From a virus, in IMG/VR virus record IMGVR_UViG_3300006789_005435, positions 1 through 21,560 of that record: a stretch of 21,560 bases of DNA. One strand, given 5' to 3'. Of this stretch, positions 16,522-21,530 are shown one piece after another. The notes beneath the pieces were generated by a model. That model did no database searches and was not told the DNA's origin. It was given only the letters and a program-made list of their open reading frames with translations. How positions within the stretch are numbered: the stretch's first letter is position 1; each line of letters begins with the position of its first letter. The position numbers and the translations under genes were made by a program.

Positions 16522-18614
16522 CAACTACCTCCTTTTGAATGTCCTATAGGGGATTTTAACATGCGCAATGCAGCATCCTTCTGAAGACGAGACATCTTCT
16601 GTTTTCTAAGGTTTGTTTTTCTTAGAAGATTTTGTCTTCGAATCTTCTCTGGGTCATTGCCCAATAGATTCATTCTTCTTTTTATCGGCTTTTCAAGAAG
16701 TGTTTTTCTTACCCCAAGCCCGCCCGGCAGTGGCGGCAATTTGTTTAATTCCTCTGCCGCTGTCTTGGCTGCTCTCCTGATGGGTTCGGGGTAAGTTTGA
16801 AAACTATCTTTGTTTTTTCTAAAAAAGGATAAAAGGAATCCCTTTATTTGGCTTGACACCCCCTCAGACCTTAATTCTTTTCTAAACTGAGGGTAGCCAC
16901 CAAAAATAAATCCTCTTTCTTGTTCTTGTCCAACAAGTGCTAAAAATTCATGATGAGCTGCAATACCAGACTCTGTTGAGTTTCTGGTTTTTGTATTCCA
17001 ACGCCAAGCATCTTCAATGATTTCACTGATGTCGGCATCTTTGACAAAACCCTCTAGGAAAGTTTCTTCCCTGGCTCCAGTGCGTTTTCTAGGCTGACTC
17101 CAAAAATGTTCCCTTACTTTTTGGTGCACTCTTTCATGGGCAATAATTTGCCTGAGCTCTTCTCCTCGAAGATCTTTTCTGATTAATGAAAAAGTATTAA
17201 ATCCAGACTTTTCTGCTTCGAAAATGGAAGAGAACAAAGAAGAAACTTCTTCTTGTAGTTTGCTGCCTTGCTTTACATCTACTTCCGATAATCGTTTTTT
17301 TAAGGTTGGCAATAAAAAAGACAGACCCTTTGACCCTTTTCCTAAAGCTAAGCGTTGTGATAATTCTATAGAAATGGAACTTATCCCTCTCCAGCCACTA
17401 CCAAACTCTGTCATCCCTTTACGCATACCCTGGGCCCAGCCCTTATGGCTAAGCCCCTCTAGAGTATTGCGATTACTCTGGTGTCCAGAAAACGCTGCTC
17501 TGTTATGTCCACCTCTCGAAAGATTACCGAGAGACTCAAAGACAGAAAGATCTTCTGTAGTCATATATCCTTTAGCTTCGATATCCCATAGACTAAACAT
17601 AATTTCAGCTTGAGTCTTATCTTCTGCTAACCGATTCATAAGAGTATAAGTATTGAAGGTTGTGTGCTTTCCTGCTCTCTTGTCTACCTTCTGTTGGGCT
17701 TGCCAGAAGGCATGCCCCCACATTCCCTTTTCTGTCTCGATCGCCTCGTTCCATTTTTTATAGAAGTTGCGTCTATCGATAATGGATTGTTCTGCTCTAC
17801 CAAAAGGCAAATAAGACGCAGAGCCCTCGCCAACAAGACGGAGGTTGATATTCTGTCCTTGTTCGTCATAGACAACACCAACGGCACGTCCATAAGTCTC
17901 ATCTTCTGGATCAAAGATAATTGTAATATTATCTTGACTGTCAAGTATTTCCTGGAATCTTTCTCCAGCATTCTTTCCATATGGCTGGCCCCCAGCAATA
18001 CGAACAGGAGACATTGGGTCAGAGTCGTGAGACTCTACTTCGGGAGCATCAATACCAGCAAGACGAATAGAGACTGCTTTTCCTGTCGGAGTTCCGAGGA
18101 GTCCTCTTTTCTTAATGAGCAGGGTGTCTGCATCTTCCGCTTTTAGTTCGTATTCGTCTTTATTCAGGGTTACATAATGAAGATCTTTCTTTGTTCCCTG
18201 GTTCAAACCTTCCCAAGTGCCGTATTCTTCATCATGAAGAGCAAGAGGCCCAAGAGTGTTGATAGAAGCAAGTTGCAGTCTTGCTTCTCGTTGCTTGGAT
18301 TCAATTTCTTGTTCTAGCAAATATCTGCGAGCGGGATCTTGCCAAATAGTTTTTTGGAATCTTTTCAGCTTCGCCCTTGGATCATCTGAGTTATAAACAC
18401 CAATAATAGCGTTATATAAGCCCTGCCAGCCACTGCCAAATTGAGAATTTACTTTTCTCATAGCAGCAGCCATGCCTCCATGGATGAGGCCACTTATTTG
18501 CAGATGAGAATCTCCCCGCGTAGCGGGGCGGCGCACCTGTTCCCAAGCGTCGATCATTGTGCTCGCGCCTAGTATTTTCCCTTTTCGATTTTCATGATTA
18601 ATCCAATTGAACAT
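16521..18614 (-). CDS. Multidomain protein: staphylococcal-nuclease-like domain plus HExxH motif
   Basis: The protein has 697 residues. Residues about 158-305 match a thermonuclease (SNase) domain: DADT, then RLAGIDAPE with R184, D189 and E192, PYGKNAG, and YGRAVGVVY with R243. These are the counterparts of the catalytic Arg, Asp, Glu and Arg, so calcium-dependent nuclease activity is plausible. A second region holds HERVH (493-497), an HExxH zinc-protease-type motif, with AAHHEFLAL near 552-560 as a possible third-ligand helix. A motif is duplicated: residues 42-65 and 386-410 both read GL.H.G.A..MRK....FGSGW.G. The C-terminus is basic. Such modular proteins recall phage 'polyvalent' proteins injected with DNA. 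The start overlaps the preceding gene by 17 bases and lacks a clear ribosome site, so a start at ATG 18557 remains possible. Confidence 0.85.
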   Translation of the reverse strand: MFNWINHENRKGKILGASTMIDAWEQVRRPATRGDSHLQISGLIHGGMAAAMRKVNSQFGSGWQGLYNAIIGVYNSDDPRAKLKRFQKTIWQDPARRYLLEQEIESKQREARLQLASINTLGPLALHDEEYGTWEGLNQGTKKDLHYVTLNKDEYELKAEDADTLLIKKRGLLGTPTGKAVSIRLAGIDAPEVESHDSDPMSPVRIAGGQPYGKNAGERFQEILDSQDNITIIFDPEDETYGRAVGVVYDEQGQNINLRLVGEGSASYLPFGRAEQSIIDRRNFYKKWNEAIETEKGMWGHAFWQAQQKVDKRAGKHTTFNTYTLMNRLAEDKTQAEIMFSLWDIEAKGYMTTEDLSVFESLGNLSRGGHNRAAFSGHQSNRNTLEGLSHKGWAQGMRKGMTEFGSGWRGISSISIELSQRLALGKGSKGLSFLLPTLKKRLSEVDVKQGSKLQEEVSSLFSSIFEAEKSGFNTFSLIRKDLRGEELRQIIAHERVHQKVREHFWSQPRKRTGAREETFLEGFVKDADISEIIEDAWRWNTKTRNSTESGIAAHHEFLALVGQEQERGFIFGGYPQFRKELRSEGVSSQIKGFLLSFFRKNKDSFQTYPEPIRRAAKTAAEELNKLPPLPGGLGVRKTLLEKPIKRRMNLLGNDPEKIRRQNLLRKTNLRKQKMSRLQKDAALRMLKSPIGHSKGGS
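16528..16533 (-). promoter_or_regulatory. Shine-Dalgarno AGGAGG deciding start 16521
   Basis: A full AGGAGG lies six bases upstream of ATG 16521 on the minus strand, inside the last codons of the preceding gene. It supports this ATG over the in-frame TTG at 16524. Confidence 0.6.
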
Positions 18615-18888
18615 TGCCTAGCATCATTTTTTTATATTCGACTTCTAAAATTTGATCTTGCCATTGCTGCTTGCTGAGTCGACGCCCACGGAAGTAATAC
18701 TCAGGGCCCTCCGGTGCGTCCTTTCCAGTAACTGCGGGCCCTGAAGTACTATGAGTCAATCCATCCTGATAGTGCATAATAAAGTCCTGATCTAAAAACA
18801 CAACTGCTGGCCAACCATTTGGGGCGTCTTCTAAACACCCTTCTTGATTGAAAGTATAAATGGCATTGCCGTCAAGAACTTGTTTCAT
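18598..18888 (-). CDS. Small MORN-like protein
   Basis: A 96-residue protein has one or two degenerate copies of the 'dG..H...GPAv...G...yy..G..ls' pattern: DGLTHSTSGPAVTGKDAPEG, then EYYFRGRRLSKQQW. Small phage and bacterial proteins with this MORN-variant pattern are common but their role is mostly unknown. The ATG at 18888 has AGGAG five bases upstream and follows the previous gene after a 14-base gap. No membrane segment or catalytic residue is visible. Confidence 0.72.
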   Translation of the reverse strand: MKQVLDGNAIYTFNQEGCLEDAPNGWPAVVFLDQDFIMHYQDGLTHSTSGPAVTGKDAPEGPEYYFRGRRLSKQQWQDQILEVEYKKMMLGNVQLD

Positions 18889-18902
18889 TTTTCTCCTGGT
18901 GA

Positions 18903-19712
18903 CTATTCATCATCAAAAACACTGAGTTCTTCGTATTCTACATCTAGAGCTTCAAGCTTTTGAATCTTCTCACTGAGTTCACTCATAGTCTTGGCAACAT
19001 CAGTCTGCCAGCCTTCGTCTCCTTGCTTTAGCTTGGCTCTTGCATCTATCTTGTCTTTCCTGGTTGCAACCATAGACTTAAGGAGGTCTTGACGCATTCT
19101 ATGAATCTTCTCTTTGAGATCAAAGGCAGGGTGAATCTTAAGAGTAGTAAACTCCTCTTTGGTTATTGGGTCTTGCCCAATAGTCTCTTCTCTTAGAAGA
19201 GAACCTGCTTCATCTTTAGCTAGGAGTGCAGAAGCTCTGTAGTCGTAGATATCTAATGTAGCTATCTTAGTAACTATGGCTAAGTCTGTAGTATTCTCGG
19301 GGTTGATCTCGAACTCTTTAACGAGGTCCATTATGTGAAGCTGAAGAATCTCTCTTTCGACAGGACATGCCCGCGCTAGAGGGAAGTGTGTGCTATTAAA
19401 GTCTGTCTGGTTAGTTGTGGGATCTTTCACCACTAAAGGACACTTATGAATAACCGGGCATTTGGGACCTGCACATATAAGAGGGACAACAGCATGCAAA
19501 CCAGTCCTTAAACTAATTATATGATTCCGATATCTTTCTGCAGTTTCAGCATCCATGGGTACATTGTCATACTTGTCCATAGATAGCCCCAGGAACTTGT
19601 AGAACTGGTCTTTGTCTACTGCCCTTACCTGTGTAAGGTCTTTACTCACGGAGGCGATAGAGAGGGTACTGAGAGCTTCCTGTGGGGTGTTCTTGTTGTC
19701 GTCTTTACTCAT
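18903..19712 (-). CDS. Unknown protein with four-cysteine cluster
   Basis: A 269-residue protein carries cysteines at 80, 85, 91 and 116 in the pattern C-x4-CP-x4-KCP ... ACP, likely a zinc or iron-sulphur site. The region around it (AERYRNHIISLRTGLHAVVP) and the last 100 residues are helical and charged, ending in a coiled coil and an acidic tail. I do not recognise a family. As it lies upstream of the terminase large subunit, a DNA-binding or small-terminase role can be considered, but no helix-turn-helix is evident. The ATG has AAGGA eight bases upstream and overlaps the previous gene by eight bases. Confidence 0.75.
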   Translation of the reverse strand: MSKDDNKNTPQEALSTLSIASVSKDLTQVRAVDKDQFYKFLGLSMDKYDNVPMDAETAERYRNHIISLRTGLHAVVPLICAGPKCPVIHKCPLVVKDPTTNQTDFNSTHFPLARACPVEREILQLHIMDLVKEFEINPENTTDLAIVTKIATLDIYDYRASALLAKDEAGSLLREETIGQDPITKEEFTTLKIHPAFDLKEKIHRMRQDLLKSMVATRKDKIDARAKLKQGDEGWQTDVAKTMSELSEKIQKLEALDVEYEELSVFDDE

Positions 19713-19950
19713 TCTCTAATTCCTTGACAAGATCTGTTAATTCTTGGTTTAATGTGCGCAAATACTTGACAAAGTCTTCTTTCTCAGAGTGTCCAAAGAA
19801 CTCCTTGGTCTTCTTAGCATACCTGCAGGCTTTACCTAGAGTAGAGCTATCTACAAAGCCTTTATATCTATAAACATGAGTACAGTTGTTCCACTTAGAG
19901 AAACCTTGTACAAGAGAGCTAAATCTGTACATCAGATCATCTGTAGGCAT
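19705..19950 (-). CDS. Small helical protein, unknown
   Basis: This 81-residue protein begins MPTDDLMYRFSSLVQGF. The N-terminal half has aromatic residues and two cysteines (CTHVYRYKGF, ACRYAKKTKEFFG), and the C-terminal half is a charged helix (EDFVKYLRTLNQELTDLVKE). AAGGA lies six bases before the ATG, which directly abuts the stop of the upstream gene. No family is recognised. Confidence 0.68.
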   Translation of the reverse strand: MPTDDLMYRFSSLVQGFSKWNNCTHVYRYKGFVDSSTLGKACRYAKKTKEFFGHSEKEDFVKYLRTLNQELTDLVKELENE

Positions 19951-20607
19951 TTATTTTCCTTCCGCGAAGCGAAATACACCAGAGGGGAGAAGATAGGCGG
20001 CGGTGTTACCACTACCAACGAGAGGAGGTGTAGTCTCTTCTAATAGTTTTGTTCTGACTCTTCCTCTTTTATCAATAGAAGTGTCTCTTACTTGACCGTA
20101 GGTCAGGCCTCTATGATAGGAAGGGAGGGCGATATGGACATAGTCCATTCCTAATTCTTTGTTAAAACAGTAAGAAAGCTCACCATAAAAGAGATGTATC
20201 TTCCTACAGTATTCCCAAACATCTCTAGCTGGAACTCCGGGAACTAAGAAATTGGCCGCGGAGCCAGTGGTATGCAAAGAAGAACCATCATATTCTCTGA
20301 GTTGTCTGTCTCTCAGGCCCCAGATGTCAAGACCTTTATAGATAACTTCTTTGTTTTTTTTATCTATAGACCTTTCTACCCAAGACATACCCTTGAGGAC
20401 GACCAAAGGCCGTCCATAAAAATCAATAATAGGTTCGAGAAGATCCTCACACAAAGAAGCAAGATTGTATCTATAGTTGTTACCCCAGAGAAAGTTCTTA
20501 TCTTCAAGATTGCCACCCGCAGGGGTGTGACATAAGTCCCAAAGACTAATATGGGCAGAGAGCATGTCAGCTTGGGTAAATAACCATTTGTTTTGAGTTC
20601 CTAACAC
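19951..20607 (-). CDS. M15-family peptidase-like protein, possibly inactive
   Basis: This 218-residue protein matches the layout of peptidase M15A (D-Ala-D-Ala carboxypeptidase and phage endolysin type). Residues 48-75 (NLASLCEDLLEPIIDFYGRP) resemble the 'l..LL.pir...G.P' helix and strand. SSLHTTGSAANF (109-120) resembles the zinc-binding 'S.H..G.AaD' motif, and DYVHIALP (155-162) the closing 'vHid' motif. Candidate zinc ligands are H112 and H158, but the usual Asp is N119, so activity may be lost or altered. Intact family members cut peptidoglycan peptides. It is the first gene of the leftward block. The start is GTG 20607, with AGGAGG seven bases upstream. It could serve in lysis, in wall entry or only as a binding module. 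Confidence 0.72.
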   Translation of the reverse strand: MLGTQNKWLFTQADMLSAHISLWDLCHTPAGGNLEDKNFLWGNNYRYNLASLCEDLLEPIIDFYGRPLVVLKGMSWVERSIDKKNKEVIYKGLDIWGLRDRQLREYDGSSLHTTGSAANFLVPGVPARDVWEYCRKIHLFYGELSYCFNKELGMDYVHIALPSYHRGLTYGQVRDTSIDKRGRVRTKLLEETTPPLVGSGNTAAYLLPSGVFRFAEGK

Positions 20608-20614
20608 AGTCTGA

Positions 20615-20620
20615 CCTCCT
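20615..20620 (-). promoter_or_regulatory. Shine-Dalgarno AGGAGG for the GTG start at 20607
   Basis: A full AGGAGG lies seven bases upstream of GTG 20607. It is one of the strongest ribosome sites in the window and marks the beginning of the leftward block. Confidence 0.65.
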
Positions 20621-20641
20621 GGGAAAATATATGTTACATAG

Positions 20642-20652
20642 ATTTTATACCA
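20642..20652 (-). promoter_or_regulatory. Possible leftward promoter (extended -10)
   Basis: On the minus strand TGGTATAAAAT contains an extended -10 (TGnTATAA) about 35 bases upstream of GTG 20607. No good -35 is visible, only a T-rich stretch. The position suits the promoter of the whole leftward block, but AT-rich sequence gives many such matches by chance. Confidence 0.35.
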
Positions 20653-20699
20653 TATGCTGGAAACTTAGAAAAAATATATGAAAAATAGAGAATAAAAAT

Positions 20700-20727
20700 G
20701 AAATGACTTTATAGAAAGGCGAAAATG
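20700..20727. repeat. Imperfect direct repeat, copy 1
   Basis: The copy contains TATAGAAAGGCGAAAATG (20710-20727) preceded by GAAATGACTT. It matches copy 2 at 20742-20768 with a few substitutions and one single-base indel; the TATAG cores are 41 bases apart, about four helical turns. It may be an operator pair or a repeated phage-specific promoter. Confidence 0.5.
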
Positions 20728-20741
20728 CAAGAAATCAAAAA

Positions 20742-20768
20742 GAAGTGCTCTATAGGAAGGTGAAATTG
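20742..20768. repeat. Imperfect direct repeat, copy 2
   Basis: The copy contains TATAGGAAGGTGAAATTG (20751-20768) preceded by GAAGTGCTC. The 18-base core matches copy 1 at 15 positions. A weaker third TATAGGA follows at 20778-20784. Confidence 0.5.
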
Positions 20769-20849
20769 TGGGGAAAATATAGGAGTAGGTATGATAGATG
20801 GGTGAGTTCCGTACTCTCGAGTTTGGAGCCCACCCCCTCTCTCACCCCA

Positions 20850-20867
20850 GTGTCCACCCCCGGACAC
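20850..20867. repeat. Small hairpin GTGTCC / GGACAC
   Basis: A perfect 6-bp inverted repeat (20850-20855 and 20862-20867) encloses a six-base C-rich loop, at the start of the GC-rich region. It may be part of the leader of the first small gene. Confidence 0.4.
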
Positions 20868-20870
20868 ACG

Positions 20871-20893
20871 CCTCTGTGCTCACCACACAGAGG
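20871..20893 (+). terminator. Hairpin CCTCTGTG / CACAGAGG, possible terminator
   Basis: A perfect 8-bp inverted repeat (20871-20878 and 20886-20893) with a seven-base loop is followed on the plus strand by a pyrimidine tract (TCTCTTCCCCTTCGTCT). It occupies the same relative place before the first small gene as the 13-bp hairpins before the second and third, although the sequence differs. Confidence 0.4.
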
Positions 20894-20911
20894 TCTCTTC
20901 CCCTTCGTCTA

Positions 20912-20931
20912 TGCCTTGGGTGAGCAAGGCA
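20912..20931 (+). promoter_or_regulatory. Leader hairpin touching the ribosome site of small gene 1
   Basis: TGCCTTG (20912-20918) and CAAGGCA (20925-20931) form a perfect 7-bp stem with a six-base loop. The stem ends directly at the ATGGAG ribosome site. The same arrangement with a different stem sequence precedes the other two small genes, so an RNA structure controlling translation is likely. Confidence 0.5.
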
Positions 20932-20943
20932 ATGGAGTACAGC

Positions 20944-21147
20944 ATGTCCTCGGATATGTTCTACCGCCTCGTCCAGCTCCGGCTGGAAGCAGAGACCCGC
21001 AAGAACTCTTCGGAGTTCTTCCGGGCGCTCTACTTCCTTCGTGCCGCTGTGCACGCGGCAACCCTCGCCGCCACCGACGCGCGGCTGGAGTGGGTTGCCG
21101 CTCGGCACCTGTACTCGGCTGAGCTGATCCTCAGCCGAGCGCGGTAG
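20944..21147 (+). CDS. Small protein 1 of the rightward array, unknown
   Basis: This 67-residue protein starts MSSDMFYRLVQLRLEAETRK. It is mostly helical, rich in Ala, Leu and Arg, and has no membrane segment. Codons are GC-rich with C or G in the third position, unlike the AT-richer leftward block. The frame is open up to an ATG at 20911, but I chose ATG 20944: it lies six bases after GGAG, and all three small genes share the arrangement hairpin, ATGGAG, 5-6 bases, ATG. Its first residues (MSSDMF) resemble those of its neighbours (MSDDMF, MSNNIV). The TAG stop runs straight into the first 138-base repeat. No family is recognised; an early phage-host interaction protein is a guess. Confidence 0.62.
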   Translation: MSSDMFYRLVQLRLEAETRKNSSEFFRALYFLRAAVHAATLAATDARLEWVAARHLYSAELILSRAR

Positions 21148-21158
21148 TCTTCTGCACT

Positions 21159-21189
21159 CCCCATCCACACCACACAGGTGTGGGTGGGG
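21159..21189 (+). terminator. 13-bp GC hairpin in repeat copy 1
   Basis: CCCCATCCACACC (21159-21171) pairs with GGTGTGGGTGGGG (21177-21189) through 13 pairs, one of them G-U, around the loop ACACA. It starts 11 bases after the stop of small gene 1. There is no T-run after it, so it may act as a terminator of the GC-rich type or as an RNA processing or stability element. Confidence 0.55.
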
Positions 21190-21259
21190 AGATCAGAGGG
21201 TGAACTCGTCCACCTCTCTCATCTTGGTCCTGTCCCAGGATGCCACCTCACCCAGTAAC

Positions 21260-21279
21260 TGCCATTTGACAGGATGGCA
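21260..21279 (+). promoter_or_regulatory. Leader hairpin touching the ribosome site of small gene 2
   Basis: TGCCAT (21260-21265) and ATGGCA (21274-21279) form a perfect 6-bp stem with loop TTGACAGG. The ATGGAG ribosome site begins at or next to the stem end. The TTGACA in the loop is not placed to act as a -35 for a promoter of this gene. Confidence 0.5.
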
Positions 21280-21290
21280 ATGGAGCTCCC

Positions 21291-21383
21291 ATGTCTGACG
21301 ACATGTTCGAGATCCTCCTCGCCATGGCTGGCTCAGCCATGGTGACGACGGTCTTTTGGGGGGGCATCTACCTGACTTGGTAG
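21291..21383 (+). CDS. Small protein 2 of the rightward array, 30-residue hydrophobic peptide
   Basis: A 30-codon frame reads MSDDMFEILLAMAGSAMVTT followed by VFWGGIYLTW and TAG. Apart from the first seven residues it is one hydrophobic segment, so a single-span membrane peptide is likely. GGAG lies five bases before the ATG. The N-terminus resembles those of the two neighbouring small genes. Within it, CCATGGCTG and CAGCCATGG form a perfect 9-bp inverted repeat, so an RNA function is an alternative. It is very short, and coding status rests on the shared leader, the start and the complete frame. Confidence 0.5.
   Translation: MSDDMFEILLAMAGSAMVTTVFWGGIYLTW
21322..21342. repeat. Perfect 9-bp inverted repeat inside small gene 2
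   Basis: CCATGGCTG (21322-21330) and CAGCCATGG (21334-21342) are separated by only three bases. A T-run follows about ten bases later (TCTTTTGG). The structure is stronger than chance codon use would suggest and might terminate or regulate transcription within the gene. Confidence 0.5.
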
Positions 21384-21399
21384 ATGTCTCTTCTGCACT

Positions 21400-21430
21400 C
21401 TCCATCCACACCACACAGGTGTGGGTGGGG
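21400..21430 (+). terminator. 13-bp GC hairpin in repeat copy 2
   Basis: CTCCATCCACACC (21400-21412) and GGTGTGGGTGGGG (21418-21430) enclose the loop ACACA. The one change from copy 1 in the stem turns a C-G pair into a U-G pair, so pairing is kept. Confidence 0.55.
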
Positions 21431-21499
21431 AGATCAGAGGATAAACTCGTCTATTCTCTCATCTTGGTCCTGTCCCAGGATGCCACCTCACCCAGTAAC

Positions 21500-21519
21500 T
21501 GCCATTTGACAGGATGGCA
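21500..21519 (+). promoter_or_regulatory. Leader hairpin touching the ribosome site of small gene 3
   Basis: The hairpin is identical to the one before small gene 2: TGCCAT (21500-21505) and ATGGCA (21514-21519) with the loop TTGACAGG, directly before ATGGAG. Confidence 0.5.
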
Positions 21520-21530
21520 ATGGAGTCAAC

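Larger units (their letters stand above)
20608..20943. other. Divergent intergenic region with AT-rich to GC-rich switch
   Basis: This 336-base stretch separates the leftward block from the rightward small genes. From 20621 to about 20810 it is strongly AT-rich, with the possible leftward promoter and a pair of imperfect repeats. From about 20815 it is GC-rich and pyrimidine-rich and carries three hairpins before the first small gene. Mini-frames of 4 and 12 codons in the AT-rich half look non-coding. No tRNA was seen. Confidence 0.7.
21148..21285 (+). repeat. Intergenic leader repeat, copy 1
   Basis: This 138-base unit begins TCTTCTGCACTCCCC right after a stop codon and ends with the ATGGAG ribosome site of the next gene. 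Copy 2 at 21389-21525 is nearly identical, with a few substitutions clustered near 21201-21215 and one single-base indel. The unit contains a 13-bp hairpin, a spacer with TCCTGTCCCAGGA, and a small hairpin at the ribosome site. Confidence 0.9.
21389..21525 (+). repeat. Intergenic leader repeat, copy 2
   Basis: This is a second copy of the unit at 21148-21285, with a 240-241-base period. It begins six bases after the stop of small gene 2 and ends at the ATGGAG before small gene 3. Most differences from copy 1 fall in the stretch after the 13-bp hairpin. Confidence 0.9.

Noticed and set aside
17224-18146. Open frames of 129 and 160 codons on the plus strand inside the SNase-HExxH gene
   Set aside because: They lie opposite a well-supported gene with clear domains, have no ribosome site or recognisable product, and break the gene order.
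20725-20763. 12-codon frame MQEIKKKCSIGR with an AAAGG in front
   Set aside because: It is too short to support and lies entirely in the repeated TATAGRAAGG region.
20781-20805. AGGAG followed by ATG and a stop after four codons
   Set aside because: A good-looking ribosome site but no real frame; probably chance in purine-rich sequence.
20842-21168. 108-codon frame on the minus strand opposite the first small gene
   Set aside because: It crosses the hairpin leader and part of the first repeat, its product is Arg/Gly-rich low-quality sequence, and the opposite frame has the shared start architecture.
21266-21271. TTGACA in the leader repeats as a -35 promoter element
   Set aside because: It lies in a hairpin loop only about 20 bases before the start codon; a matching -10 would fall inside the coding region and none is seen.
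21193-21414. 73-codon minus-strand frame across the second small gene and both repeats
   Set aside because: It runs through repeat sequence on both sides and has no ribosome site; it is best explained as a by-product of the GC-rich repeat.
21148-21525. Two long direct repeats as a CRISPR array
   Set aside because: The repeats are about 138 bases long, only two are present, and the intervening sequence is a complete small reading frame with its own ribosome site.
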